A DNA stretch of 64,000 nucleotides from Citrobacter sedlakii NBRC 105722 (GCF_000759835.1 NZ_BBNB01000012.1:62001-126000), one strand, 5' to 3'; shown: positions 52,390 to 63,274, numbered from the stretch's first letter. Notes: generated from the sequence alone by a model not told the origin. A program made the numbers and translations.

Positions 52390-53913
52390 ATGTCCTCGGT
52401 TTCATCCTCTCAACCCACGCAACGCAGAAAATTCGCTATGCCCGATACGCTGGTGATCATTTTTTTCGTGGCGATTTTTACCAGCCTCCTGACTTGGCTG
52501 ATCCCAGCCGGGCAATTTGACACGCAGAAAATTCACTATCAGGTGGAAGGCGTTGAGAAAAGCCGCCAGGTTGTCGATCCTGCGTCGTTTCGCATCGTGA
52601 CCGACGCGTCAGGTGAAGCGCAGTATAACCGGGTGCAGTTCTTCTCGACCGGCGACGCCGGAGCGGGACTCATGAACTTTCCCTTTGAAGGGCTCACGGC
52701 AGGCGATAAATACGGTTCCGCCATAGGTATTATCATGTTTATGCTGGTGATTGGCGGCGCTTTTGGCATCGTCATGCGCACAGGCACCATCGATAACGGT
52801 ATCCTCGCGCTAATTAACCGGACCAAAGGCAATGAAATCCTGTTCATACCGGTGCTGTTTATGCTCTTTTCCCTCGGTGGCGCAGTGTTCGGTATGGGAG
52901 AAGAGGCGGTCGCCTTCGCTATTATCATCGCTCCGCTGATGGTTTGCTTAGGGTATGACAGTATTACCACGGTACTGGTGACCTATGTCGCAACCCAGGT
53001 CGGCTTCGCCACGTCATGGATGAACCCGTTCAGCGTAGTCATTGCGCAGGGGATTGCCGGTGTTCCCGTACTTTCCGGCTCAGGGCTGCGCATTATCATC
53101 TGGCTGCTGGCGACACTGCTGGCGATGGCCTTCACGCTGCTTTACGCGTCACGGATCCGTAAATCGCCGGAGCGCTCTGCCTGCTGGCAGTCTGACCGTT
53201 TTTTCCGCGAACAGCAGCAGCAGATTACACAGCGCAAGCTGGGCGCGGGAGACTGGCTGGTATTAGCGATCCTAACCGCCGCTATCGGCTGGGTGATATG
53301 GGGCGTTATCGTCCACGCCTGGTTTATTCCTGAAATCGCCAGTCAGTTCTTCACGATGGGCATCGTTATCGGCCTGATCGGCGTGGTGTTTCGTCTCAAC
53401 GGCATGACGCTAAACGATATGGCGAACGCCTTCACCGAAGGGGCGAAAATCATGATTGCCCCCGCGCTGCTGGTCGGCTTCGCCAAAGGCATTATGCTGT
53501 TGCTGGGTAACGGCGACGCCAGCACGCCGAGCGTGTTGAATACTCTCCTCAACGCCATCGCTGGCGGCATTGGCGAGCTGCACACCGCGGTCGCCGCCTG
53601 GTTTATGCTGCTGTTCCAGACGCTGTTCAACTTCTTCGTCACCTCAGGTTCAGGCCAGGCGGCGCTGACCATGCCGCTGATGGCTCCGCTCAGCGATCTG
53701 GTCGGCGTTAATCGCCAGGTGGCCGTGCTGGCGTTTCAGTTAGGCGACGGGTTCAGCAATATTATTTACCCTACCTCGGCATCGTTAATGGCGACGCTCG
53801 GCGTTTGCCGGGTCGATTTCCGCAGTTGGATTAAGCCCGCGCTGGCCCTGGCTGGTCTGCTGTTTGCCTTCTCCAGCGTGCTGGTGGTTGGCGCGCAGAT
53901 CATGGGCTACCAG
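52390..53913 (+). CDS. yfcC: YfcC, DcuC-like (basic amino acid type) inner-membrane transporter
   Basis: 507-aa membrane protein of the YfcC/DcuC family with about 12-14 helices; substrate is unproven, though relatives carry C4-dicarboxylates or basic amino acids. Conserved stretches are FGMGEEAVAFAIIIAPLMV, VTSGSGQAALTMPLMAPL and DGFSNIIYPTSASLMA. I start at MSSVSSSQ, which follows GGAAGGTATGCT; the frame is open for 14 codons upstream without support. Free-standing after pta. The final codon plus stop end at about 53916. Confidence 0.92.
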
Positions 53914-53922
53914 TAACGAAAC

Positions 53923-53952
53923 ATGCCGGATGGCGCTGTCGTCATCCGGCAT
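53923..53952. terminator. REP hairpin between yfcC and the transketolase operon
   Basis: ATGCCGGATGGCG and the complementary CATCCGGCAT form a REP stem in the 49-bp gap between two convergent transcription units. Confidence 0.8.
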
Positions 53953-53965
53953 CAACCTCACGCCA

Positions 53966-54919
53966 TCACAGCAGTGATTTTGCGGCTTCGACAATCGCGG
54001 CGGCAGTCAGCCCGTATTCCTCCTGCAAAAAATCCTGCGTGCCAACCTGGCCGTAACGTTCTTTTACGCCGACCCGACGCATGGGCACCGGACAGGTTTC
54101 CACCAGCACTTCCGCCACCGCCGACCCCAGTCCGTTGTGAATACTGTGGTTCTCGCAGGTCACGATGCGTCCCGTTTTCTCGGCGTAGTTTTTCACCAGC
54201 ATCCGATCGATAGGTTTCAGGGTGAACATGTCGATCACCGCGGCGCTGACCCCGTTTCTCTCCAGCTGCCGCGCCGCCTCCAGCGCTTCGGCCACCATGA
54301 TTCCATTAGCAATCAGGGTGATATCATTACCTTCCCGCAGCACGTTGCCTTTACCGATGGTAAACGTCGAGCCGGGCGCGTAGACACTCGGCGCCTGTTT
54401 ACGAATGGTGCGGACCCAGTAGAATCCCTCAAGGTCGATGAGCTGACGCAGGATATCCTCAAACATCACCGCATCCGTCACCTCCAGCACAATGGCGTGC
54501 GCCAGTCCACGCACGATCCCCATATCTTCAAACGACATGTGCGTACCGCCGTTATGACAGGCGGTGACGCCCGCATCCGAGGCGATCACTTTGACGTTAT
54601 TTCGCTGGTAGTCCAGCGACATAAACAGCTGATCGAAACAGCGGCGGCTGGCAAACGCGGTGAAGGTATGCACGAACGGCTTGCGCCCGGTTAACGCCAA
54701 TCCCGCGGCGGCGCCAATCACGTTGGCTTCCATAATGCCGCAGTTAATCACATGCTGCGGGTAATCACGGGCTACGCCATCCATCGCCATTGAACTCATC
54801 AGGTCTGCTTCCAGCGCGATGATCGGGCTGCCGTCTTTTATCTGCCGGGCCACGAATCCGGCGTATACCTTGCGCATCTCCACGCGATCTTTTTGTCCTG
54901 CGGGCGCGAGATTAATCAT
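53966..54919 (-). CDS. Transketolase-like protein, C-terminal half
   Basis: 317-aa protein with the pyrimidine-binding and C-terminal domains of transketolase, encoded separately from the N-terminal half. CGIMEANVIGAAAGLALTGR carries the catalytic Glu64 that activates thiamine diphosphate; FTAFASRRCFDQL and HNGGTHMSFEDMGIVRG are conserved substrate-site regions. SD GGAGGT lies 5 bases before its ATG inside the end of the N-terminal half, with an 8-bp overlap, so it is a true gene and not a frameshift product. Last gene of the PTS operon. Split transketolases include apulose-4-phosphate transketolase; the substrate here is unknown. Confidence 0.9.
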   Translation of the reverse strand: MINLAPAGQKDRVEMRKVYAGFVARQIKDGSPIIALEADLMSSMAMDGVARDYPQHVINCGIMEANVIGAAAGLALTGRKPFVHTFTAFASRRCFDQLFMSLDYQRNNVKVIASDAGVTACHNGGTHMSFEDMGIVRGLAHAIVLEVTDAVMFEDILRQLIDLEGFYWVRTIRKQAPSVYAPGSTFTIGKGNVLREGNDITLIANGIMVAEALEAARQLERNGVSAAVIDMFTLKPIDRMLVKNYAEKTGRIVTCENHSIHNGLGSAVAEVLVETCPVPMRRVGVKERYGQVGTQDFLQEEYGLTAAAIVEAAKSLL

Positions 54920-55742
54920 GCGTGACCTCCAGTTGGCGAATGGCGTTATTCAGGGTTTGCTTCATGTCCTCTGTCAGGCGCAGGTGATGAGAATTGCTCA
55001 ACTGTTCAAGACATGGCACCCCTTGCCCTTTAATGCTGTCAAGAATGATTACCCGTGGGCGGGCCTGCGCCTCGGGAACAGGCTGGACGGCAGCCAGTAG
55101 CGCCGGTATATCATCGCCCTTCACCGTGATGGTATCGAAGCCAAACGCGCGGAATTTTGCATCAAGGCTGAACGGGCGAATAATTTCATCTAACTCGCCG
55201 TCCAGTTGCTGCTTATTCCAGTCAACAAACACCGTCAGGTTGTTGAGGCAATGATGAGCAATAAACTGAAACGCTTCCCAGCACTGTCCTTCGTTCAGCT
55301 CACCGTCGCCGACAATACAGAAGACCCGGTTCGGACGCTGCGCCAACTTATGCGAGAGCGCCATTCCGGCGGCGATGGAGATCCCCTGCCCCAGCGATCC
55401 CGTGGTCGCGTCCACGCCATGGGTTTTCAGCCGATCCGGATGACTGGGCAGCCGGGTGCCGTTCTGATTCAGCGTGTTCAACTCGTCGATCGGGAAATAG
55501 CCTTTGATCGCCAGCGTGCTGTAAAGCGCCGGTCCCGCGTGCCCTTTCGAGAGAACAAAGTTATCGCGTTCCGGCCAGTCCGGATCGGCCGGATCGATTT
55601 TCATTACCGCGCCGTACAGTACCGCGAGGGTTTCCACCACCGACATACTGCCGCCATAGTGGCCGAAGCCCAGATGGGTGAGTGATTTCAGGGTAGCTAC
55701 GCGAATATCCCGCGCCAACTGCGTCACTTCTTTTACATTCAT
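54912..55742 (-). CDS. Transketolase-like protein, N-terminal half
   Basis: 276-aa thiamine diphosphate-binding half. The diphosphate/Mg motif is VGDGELNEGQCWEAF (residues 144-158) with the Asn at NLTVFVDWNKQQLDG; GHYGGSMSVVETL and LSKGHAGPALYSTLA match transketolase active-site loops, and HPDRLKTHGVDATTGSLGQG is conserved. Its ATG overlaps the EIIC stop (ATGA) behind GGAGCCAAACC. With the downstream half it should form an alpha2beta2 enzyme that moves a two-carbon ketol unit. Confidence 0.92.
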   Translation of the reverse strand: MNVKEVTQLARDIRVATLKSLTHLGFGHYGGSMSVVETLAVLYGAVMKIDPADPDWPERDNFVLSKGHAGPALYSTLAIKGYFPIDELNTLNQNGTRLPSHPDRLKTHGVDATTGSLGQGISIAAGMALSHKLAQRPNRVFCIVGDGELNEGQCWEAFQFIAHHCLNNLTVFVDWNKQQLDGELDEIIRPFSLDAKFRAFGFDTITVKGDDIPALLAAVQPVPEAQARPRVIILDSIKGQGVPCLEQLSNSHHLRLTEDMKQTLNNAIRQLEVTHD

Positions 55743-57136
55743 GGTTTGGCTCCGTTATTTTCCGCTGAGTGACCTGTCGCCGTCTTGTTCTTTGCGAACA
55801 GATTCCAGAGGACCAGTACAACAAACAGCCCGACCACCAGCCCGGTAATCGCCAGAGGCGACAGGTAGCGGGCCAGGTTACCGAGCACAATGCCAATCGC
55901 GCCAAAGTCGGCATCCGAAAAGGTGGTGTTGGCAAAGCCGATAGCGCCGAGTACCGGCAAGAGCAGCACCGGGAGGAAGGTAATCAACAGACCGTTGGCG
56001 AACGCGCCGAGCATAGCGCCACGACGGCCGCCGGTGGCATTACCGAACACCCCCGCCGTCGCTCCCGTGAAGAAGTGCGGCACGACGCCTGGCAATATCA
56101 GCACCAGCTTCATTTGCCCGAGCAGAAACAGCCCCACCAGCCCACCGAGGAAACTAAACAAAAATCCGATCAGCACAGCGTTGGGGGCATAGGGATACAC
56201 CACCGGGCAATCCAGCGCCGGACGCGCGTTGGGCACCAGTTTTTCAGAGAAGCCGGTGAACGCCGGAACAATTTCCGCAAGGATGAGGCGAACCCCTTGC
56301 AGGATAATAAACACCCCGGCGGCAAAGGTAATCGCCATGATGATGGCGTAGACCAGATAGTTCTGCCCGCCGCTGAAGGTGCTTTCCACATACTCCCGAC
56401 CGGCGCTAACCGCCATGATCAGATAGATGATCATCATGGTCAGCGAAATGGAGATCGAACTGTCGCGCAGGAAGCTTAAATTCTTCGGCAGATTCATTTC
56501 TTCGGTCGAACGGGAGCCTTTACCGCACACGCTGCCGATCCAGCCTGACAGCACATACCCCAGGGTACCGAAGTGACCAAAGGCAATGTCGTCGCTACCC
56601 GTGATGCGTTTCATGTAGCGTTGCGCCAATGCCGGGAAGAAGGCCATCACCAACCCGAGGATCAGCGAGCCGGTAAAGACCAGCCCCGCTCCCTCAAAAC
56701 CGGCGACGGTCAGGATCACGCCGATCATACAGGCCATGTAAAAGGTGTGGTGCCCGGTTAAAAATATGTATTTCAGCCGCGTAAAGCGCGCGACAATAAT
56801 ATTCGCCACCATTCCGAACGCCATAATCAGTGCGGTAGCGGCACCGTATTTTTCCAGCGCAATCGAGACAATCGCTTCATTATTCGGAATAATCCCCTGG
56901 ATAGTAAAAGCGTGTTCAAACATACCGCCTAACGGATTTAATGAGCCGACCAGAACGGTAGCCCCGCCGCCAAGAACAATAAACCCCAGAATTGTTTTAA
57001 TGGTTCCCTTTACGACATCCGAAAAGGCTTTCTTTTGCGCCACCAGGCCAATAAGCGCAATTAAGCCGACCAGTACCGAAGGCACTTTAAGAATATCAAC
57101 AACAAAATTCAGCGTTTCAAGGATAAACATAGCCAC
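55739..57136 (-). CDS. PTS EIIC component, ascorbate (UlaA/SgaT) family
   Basis: 465-aa membrane permease of the AAT-type PTS. It resembles UlaA in VVKGTIKTILGFIVLGGGA, LKYIFLTGHHTFYMAC and DCPVVYPYAPNAVLIGF, with about 11-12 membrane segments. It imports a sugar while EIIB phosphorylates it. Substrate unknown; linkage to transketolase suggests a 2-ketose or a compound that becomes a ketose phosphate on entry. A 62-bp gap separates it from the EIIB gene. Confidence 0.9.
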   Translation of the reverse strand: MAMFILETLNFVVDILKVPSVLVGLIALIGLVAQKKAFSDVVKGTIKTILGFIVLGGGATVLVGSLNPLGGMFEHAFTIQGIIPNNEAIVSIALEKYGAATALIMAFGMVANIIVARFTRLKYIFLTGHHTFYMACMIGVILTVAGFEGAGLVFTGSLILGLVMAFFPALAQRYMKRITGSDDIAFGHFGTLGYVLSGWIGSVCGKGSRSTEEMNLPKNLSFLRDSSISISLTMMIIYLIMAVSAGREYVESTFSGGQNYLVYAIIMAITFAAGVFIILQGVRLILAEIVPAFTGFSEKLVPNARPALDCPVVYPYAPNAVLIGFLFSFLGGLVGLFLLGQMKLVLILPGVVPHFFTGATAGVFGNATGGRRGAMLGAFANGLLITFLPVLLLPVLGAIGFANTTFSDADFGAIGIVLGNLARYLSPLAITGLVVGLFVVLVLWNLFAKNKTATGHSAENNGAKP

Positions 57137-57198
57137 CTCGATGCATATTTGCGGTCACGCTGTGGTGAGACAGCGCGAAGGATTGGGTGCAGACAGAA

Positions 57199-57471
57199 TT
57201 ATTGTTTATCGAACCATGCCCGTAGCTGTGTTTCGAGTTCATTGATATCGATAATGTTATTGATTACCACCAGTTGCGCCTCGGGCACGCTGGCGCTGGC
57301 GGCAATATCTTTCGCCATCACAAAGAGATCGGCGGCGCCCGGCGTCGCCGAGGAGAGATCGGAATGTTCCACCTCAGCGTCAATATTGAGTTTTTTGAGT
57401 ACCTTTTTAATATTCATTTCGACCATAAAACTACTGCCCAGGCCGGAGCCACAAATAGCCATAATTTTCAT
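57199..57471 (-). CDS. PTS EIIB component, lactose/ascorbate type
   Basis: 90-aa phospho-carrier. MKIMAICGSGLGSSFMVEMN holds the phosphorylated Cys7 in the CGSGLGSS loop typical of UlaB/SgaB-type EIIB. Small alpha/beta protein acting between EIIA and EIIC. SD AAAGGTAATAACA precedes the ATG. Confidence 0.92.
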   Translation of the reverse strand: MKIMAICGSGLGSSFMVEMNIKKVLKKLNIDAEVEHSDLSSATPGAADLFVMAKDIAASASVPEAQLVVINNIIDINELETQLRAWFDKQ

Positions 57472-57551
57472 TGTTATTACCTTTTTTAAGTAGAGTTTGT
57501 TCGCATCACGCGCAGGCGTAATGTTTCATCAATACAGAGGCATGCGTAAAA

Positions 57552-57995
57552 TTAATAACGTGAAATTATTTTTTTAATCTCCTCCAGGGTGGCCGCCTGA
57601 TGTAATTTCGCCAGATCGTCATCGTTTGAAAATAATTCAGCCAGGGCCGAAATCATTTCGATATGGCTGTGTTTATCCGCTGCGGCTAATAAAATAATAA
57701 TATCAACCGGATCATTTTCTCCTGCGCCAAACGACACGCCGTCCGTCAGCTTCAGCAACGATAAGCCGATAGCCTTTGCGCCTTCCTCCGGGCGGGCATG
57801 CGGCATCGCCAGCCCGGGCGCCAGCACATAATACGGCCCCAGCTTCTGATGTTGTGCGACGATAGCGCTAACATAATCAGGCGTAATGACGCCCGCCTGC
57901 AGCAGCGGCCCGGCGCAAATCCCAAGCGCTTCCCGCCAGTCGCTCACCTGCTCGCGCAGTTGAATCGTGTTATCCGTTAACCAGGTTTCAAGCAC
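57552..57995 (-). CDS. PTS EIIA component, mannitol/fructose (UlaC) type
   Basis: Receives phosphate from HPr. The 147-aa protein has the phospho-acceptor His66 in APGLAMPHARPEEGA and the conserved VDIIILLAAADKHSHIEMI. I choose the GTG start because AGAGAGGGA lies 5 bases upstream; an ATG nine codons further upstream (58022) gives 156 aa but has no SD. First gene of the operon, with operators and a CRP-like site upstream. Confidence 0.88.
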   Translation of the reverse strand: MLETWLTDNTIQLREQVSDWREALGICAGPLLQAGVITPDYVSAIVAQHQKLGPYYVLAPGLAMPHARPEEGAKAIGLSLLKLTDGVSFGAGENDPVDIIILLAAADKHSHIEMISALAELFSNDDDLAKLHQAATLEEIKKIISRY

Positions 57996-58055
57996 GATCG
58001 TCCCTCTCTCTTGGCTTAACATGAGCAAACTTTATTCAACCCCAACCACCTTATC

Positions 58056-58071
58056 TGCGATCGCAATCACA
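58056..58071. promoter_or_regulatory. CRP-like site upstream of the PTS operon
   Basis: On the minus strand TGTGATTGCGATCGCA fits TGTGA-N6-TCACA with one mismatch. It lies between the operators and the EIIA gene, where catabolite control of a PTS operon is expected. Confidence 0.55.
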
Positions 58072-58073
58072 AA

Positions 58074-58119
58074 GATAGCGCTATCAAACGCTATCGTTCA
58101 GATATGTGATAGCGCTATC
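58074..58119. promoter_or_regulatory. Twin LacI-family operators GATAGCGCTATC
   Basis: Two identical 12-bp perfect palindromes GATAGCGCTATC at 58074-58085 and 58108-58119, centres 34 bp apart, with an extra half site CGCTATC at 58089-58095. The central CG is the hallmark of LacI/GalR operators. They lie between the EIIA gene and the regulator gene and should repress both. Confidence 0.75.
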
Positions 58120-58244
58120 AAAAACAGATTGCTGTGTGAAATCAGAGCAAATAAGGACAATTAAGGCGTATACTGCGCTAAACGTGACGCAAAAAACGAT
58201 CATAAAAAAGCGTCTCAACTGGTTGTAATTGCGCAGGAATTTGT

Positions 58245-59264
58245 ATGTCTCTAACCCGAAAACGGCGTAGTACCGGTAAAGTGACCATCGCCGATGTCGC
58301 ACAGCTTGCGGGTGTCGGCACCATGACCGTCTCGCGTGCCTTGCGCACGCCGGAGCAGGTTTCCGATAAACTGCGGGAGAAAATCGACGCGGCTGTCCAC
58401 GAGCTGGGATATATGCCGAATCTCGCCGCCAGCGCGCTGGCGTCAGCATCGTCACGTACCATTGCGATGGTGGTGCCAAATCTTGCCGAAGCAGGATGTT
58501 CAGAAATGTTTGCCGGATTGCAGCATATTCTGCAACCCGCCGGATACCAGATCATGCTGGCGGAATCCCGTCACCGTCTTGAGCAGGAAGAAAAACTGCT
58601 GGAAACGCTGCTGGCTTCCAATATCACCGCGGCGATATTGCTCAGCGTCGAGCACAGCGACACCGTCCGACACTGGCTAAAGAACGCGTCGATTCCGGTC
58701 ATGGAGATTGGCGCGATCCGTACCGATCCCATTGATATGAATATCGGGATTGATAACGTGGCCGCCATGTTTGAGCTGACGGAGATGCTGATTCAACGTG
58801 GCTACCAGAACATTGGCCTGCTGTGTGCGAATCAGGAACAGTGGATCTTTCAACAGCATTTGCAGGGCTGGTATAAAGCGATGCTGCGCCATCATATGTC
58901 GCCCAACCGGGTGATTAACGCCGCCCTGCCGCCCAATTTTTCCACCGGGGCTTCGCAACTGCCGGAGTTTATCCTGGCGTGGCCGGAACTGGATGCGCTG
59001 GTCTGCGTGTCGGATGAACTGGCCTGCGGCGTCCTGTATGAATGCCAGCGCCGACGGATTAAAGTCCCTGACGACCTGGCGGTTGTGGGGTTTGGCGACA
59101 GCGACGTCAGCCGGGTCTGTCAGCCGCCGCTGACCACGATGGCGGTTCCGCACCGCAAAATCGGTCTTGAGGCCGGACGGGCCTTACTGGAAAGAATTCA
59201 GGATGGAAACTGGCGCGATCAACAGCCGATCGCCTCCAGTTTATGTCTGCGGGACAGTTGCTGA
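58245..59264 (+). CDS. LacI/GalR-family transcriptional regulator (GntR-like)
   Basis: 339-aa repressor. The N-terminal helix-turn-helix (VTIADVAQLAGVGTMTVSRA, residues 13-32) with hinge helix LAASALASASS is followed by a periplasmic-binding-protein fold. It resembles gluconate-type GntR/IdnR regulators. It is divergent from the PTS-transketolase operon and most likely controls it. Its stop lies 4 bp from the yfcD stop on the other strand. Confidence 0.92.
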   Translation: MSLTRKRRSTGKVTIADVAQLAGVGTMTVSRALRTPEQVSDKLREKIDAAVHELGYMPNLAASALASASSRTIAMVVPNLAEAGCSEMFAGLQHILQPAGYQIMLAESRHRLEQEEKLLETLLASNITAAILLSVEHSDTVRHWLKNASIPVMEIGAIRTDPIDMNIGIDNVAAMFELTEMLIQRGYQNIGLLCANQEQWIFQQHLQGWYKAMLRHHMSPNRVINAALPPNFSTGASQLPEFILAWPELDALVCVSDELACGVLYECQRRRIKVPDDLAVVGFGDSDVSRVCQPPLTTMAVPHRKIGLEAGRALLERIQDGNWRDQQPIASSLCLRDSC

Positions 59265-59280
59265 GGCGTTATTCCGCCTC
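59263..59280. terminator. Hairpin at the lacI-like / yfcD convergence
   Basis: GAGGCG - TTATTC - CGCCTC covers both stop codons; on the plus strand it is followed by TTCCTGTTTTT. It lies partly in the yfcD coding sequence and may end both transcripts. Confidence 0.5.
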
Positions 59281-59847
59281 TTCCTGTTTTTCTTGCTGTT
59301 CTTCTTGTTGCCGCTCACCTTTTGCAGACTCGTTTTTGGCGTTGCGGGTCATCCACAGCGCCAGCGCTTTTAGCGAGTCCGGGGTGAATTCGTCACAGCG
59401 GGCGGTAATTTCCTCCGGCGTCAGCCAGCATACTTCGCTGACCTCTTCCTCCTGCAAGGCGAAGGGGCCATGCGATACGCAGCTAAACAGCGCGCCCCAG
59501 ACGCGGCAATGCTCATCTTCAAAGTAGAACTGACCGTGTTCAGCGAACGGAACGCCCGCAATGCCCAGTTCCTCCTCCGCTTCGCGGCGGGCAGAGTCTA
59601 ACAGTTGTTCGTCTGCCTGAACGACGCCACCGGCCGTGGCGTCTAACATGCCAGGCAAAAAGTCCTTTGTCTCGGTACGACGCTGCACCAGAATTTTGCC
59701 CATCCCATCGTGTACCACGATATAGGTTGCACGATGACGCAGGCACTGCGCTCGCATCTGTTCCCGGCTGGATTGTGCGATGACTTCGTTGTCTTCATTC
59801 ACAATATCCACCCATTCCGTACTTGCCAAACGACGCTGTTCCACCAT
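59269..59847 (-). CDS. yfcD: YfcD, Nudix hydrolase
   Basis: 192-aa Nudix protein related to isopentenyl-diphosphate isomerase; substrate unknown. The Nudix box lies in [20 protein letters not shown] followed by ELG. The C-terminal tail after NAKNESAKG is a Gln/Glu-rich stretch (about residues 175-192) that makes it about 12 residues longer than E. coli YfcD. The start follows AAAGAAGGTTTCCTG. Confidence 0.93.
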   Translation of the reverse strand: MVEQRRLASTEWVDIVNEDNEVIAQSSREQMRAQCLRHRATYIVVHDGMGKILVQRRTETKDFLPGMLDATAGGVVQADEQLLDSARREAEEELGIAGVPFAEHGQFYFEDEHCRVWGALFSCVSHGPFALQEEEVSEVCWLTPEEITARCDEFTPDSLKALALWMTRNAKNESAKGERQQEEQQEKQEEAE

Positions 59848-59903
59848 CAGGAAACCTTCTTTTTCTTAGCACTCTGCGGCGCATTTACATATGTGGGGGT
59901 AAA

Positions 59904-60455
59904 TTACGAATTAATCGCCACCTGCGCAATGATACTTTGATCATTGAGTGCGATTACGCTCAATACATTATCGTCCAGCATTCCGTAGCTCGCCGGATGG
60001 CCGCCCTTCGGTATGCTCACGGAGCCAGGATTGAAATGGTATATATCGCCCCGCTTTTCTGCCACCGGCAGATGAGTATGTCCGTACACCAGCACATCGT
60101 TGGACTGCAGCGCTGGCAGATTTTCCGCTCCAAAAAGATGACCGTGGGTCAAAAAGAGCCGCTGGTTTTCCAGTAACGCCTGCTGCCACGGCGCGGTGAG
60201 CGGAAAGTGGAGCAACATCTGATCCACTTCGCTGTCGCAGTTGCCGCGCACGGCGATAATCCGCGACGCATATTCGTTCAACCGCCCGGCGACCTCAGCA
60301 GGCGCGTAGCCTTCAGGTAAGGCGTTACGCGGCCCATGATTCAGTATATCACCCAGTATCACCAGCCATTGCGCGCCGCTGCGAGCAAACAGCGCCAGCA
60401 CGCGCTCAGTGGCCGGTAAGGAACCGTGAATATCGGATGCAAACATCAGTTTCAT
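59904..60455 (-). CDS. yfcE: YfcE, metallophosphodiesterase
   Basis: Calcineurin-like phosphoesterase of the MJ0936/YfcE type, Mn-dependent in E. coli with activity on model phosphodiesters. Metal motifs are FASDIHGS, ILGDILNHG, VRGNCDSEV, LTHGHLFG and VYGHTHLP. The 183-aa start at ATG is favoured because GGAGG lies 5 bases upstream; the GTG one codon earlier would be only 2 bases away. Confidence 0.95.
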   Translation of the reverse strand: MKLMFASDIHGSLPATERVLALFARSGAQWLVILGDILNHGPRNALPEGYAPAEVAGRLNEYASRIIAVRGNCDSEVDQMLLHFPLTAPWQQALLENQRLFLTHGHLFGAENLPALQSNDVLVYGHTHLPVAEKRGDIYHFNPGSVSIPKGGHPASYGMLDDNVLSVIALNDQSIIAQVAINS

Positions 60456-60511
60456 CACGTCCTCCGCATCATAAAAAAACCGCACTATGATACTGGATTG
60501 TAGACCCTTTT

Positions 60512-61944
<1,433 letters not shown>

Positions 61945-61997
61945 CGCGCGGCGGTTCTCGTGTATGATGCGAAGGTTCATATATGGAGAACTCTGCA

Positions 61998-62360
61998 ATG
62001 TCTCAACCTGACGCTATTATTCGTATAAAAAACCTTCGCTTACGCACCTTTATCGGTATCAAAGAAGAAGAGATCACTAACCGCCAGGATATTGTGATCA
62101 ACGTTGCGATTCATTATCCGGCAGAAAAAGCGCGGGTCAGCGAAGATATTAACGATGCGTTGAATTACCGTACCATCACGAAAAGCATTCTTCAGCACGT
62201 CGAAAACAACCGTTTTTCGTTGCTGGAAAAATTAACGCAGGATGTGCTCGACATCGCACGCGAACACCACTGGGTCACTTATGCTGAAGTGGAAATCGAT
62301 AAGCTTCACGCGTTACGTTATGCCGATTCGGTATCTATGACCTTAAGCTGGCGGCGTTAG
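61998..62360 (+). CDS. folX: FolX, dihydroneopterin triphosphate 2'-epimerase
   Basis: 120-aa tunnelling-fold enzyme converting 7,8-dihydroneopterin triphosphate to its monapterin form, used for tetrahydromonapterin. Conserved stretches are [32 protein letters not shown] with the catalytic Tyr and [12 protein letters not shown] start at MSQPDAIIR with GGAGA upstream. yfcH follows after 20 bp. Confidence 0.96.
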   Translation: MSQPDAIIRIKNLRLRTFIGIKEEEITNRQDIVINVAIHYPAEKARVSEDINDALNYRTITKSILQHVENNRFSLLEKLTQDVLDIAREHHWVTYAEVEIDKLHALRYADSVSMTLSWRR

Positions 62361-62380
62361 TCGCCTTTACGGGAGGCTGC

Positions 62381-63274
62381 ATGAACATACTGGTTACCGG
62401 AGGAACAGGTCTTATCGGCGGACACCTTATCCCGCGTCTGTTGGCGCTCGGGCATCAGGTGACGGTTCTCACTCGCAGCCCCGAAAAAGCCCGGGATCGG
62501 CTCGACAGTCGGGTGGCGCTCTGGACCACCCTGGACGATAAAAAGCAGCTTGAAGATGTCGACGCGGTGATCAATCTTGCGGGTGAGCCGATTGCCGACA
62601 AGCGCTGGTCGAGCGCACAAAAGGAGCGTCTTTGCCAGAGTCGCTGGCGCATCACGCAGAAACTGGCGGATCTGATTAATGCCAGCGAAACGCCGCCCTC
62701 GGTACTGATCTCCGGCTCCGCTACCGGCTATTACGGTGATTTGGGTGAAGTGGTGGTGACCGAGGAAGAGCCGCCGCATAATGAATTCACGCATAAGCTG
62801 TGCGCGCGCTGGGAACAAATCGCCTGCACCGCCCAAAGCGATCGCACCCGCGTTTGCCTGCTGCGTACCGGCGTCGTGCTGGCGCCCAAAGGCGGTATTC
62901 TCGGTAAAATGGTTCCGCCGTTCCGGCTGGGGCTGGGAGGACCGATTGGCAATGGTCGCCAGTATTTACCGTGGATCCACGTTGATGACATGGTGAACGG
63001 CATCCTTTGGCTGCTGGACAACGATCTGCGCGGCCCCTTCAATATGGTTTCGCCCTATCCCGTGCGTAACGAGCAGTTCGCCCATGCGCTGGGACATGCG
63101 CTACAGCGCCCTGCTTTCGTTCGCGTCCCGGCGACGGCGATTCGCCTGCTGATGGGCGAGTCCTCGGTGCTGGTATTGGGTGGCCAGCGCGCGCTGCCGA
63201 AACGTCTGGAAGCCGCAGGCTTCGCCTTTCGCTGGTATGACCTCGAAGAAGCGCTGGAAGATGTGATTCGCTAA
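62381..63274 (+). CDS. yfcH: YfcH, NAD(P)-binding epimerase-like protein
   Basis: 297-aa short-chain dehydrogenase-like protein of the TIGR01777 family. The N-terminal [20 protein letters not shown] binds NAD(P), and [10 protein letters not shown] contains the YxxxK-like substrate region; a C-terminal DUF1731 with [20 protein letters not shown] is typical. Reaction unknown. Short gap from folX with SD GGGAGGC, likely one operon. Confidence 0.94.
   Translation: MNILVTGGTGLIGGHLIPRLLALGHQVTVLTRSPEKARDRLDSRVALWTTLDDKKQLEDVDAVINLAGEPIADKRWSSAQKERLCQSRWRITQKLADLINASETPPSVLISGSATGYYGDLGEVVVTEEEPPHNEFTHKLCARWEQIACTAQSDRTRVCLLRTGVVLAPKGGILGKMVPPFRLGLGGPIGNGRQYLPWIHVDDMVNGILWLLDNDLRGPFNMVSPYPVRNEQFAHALGHALQRPAFVRVPATAIRLLMGESSVLVLGGQRALPKRLEAAGFAFRWYDLEEALEDVIR

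Noticed and set aside
53966-55742. Transketolase broken by a frameshift
   Set aside because: The second half has its own GGAGGT five bases before an ATG, overlaps the first by 8 bp, and both halves have the lengths of known split transketolases.
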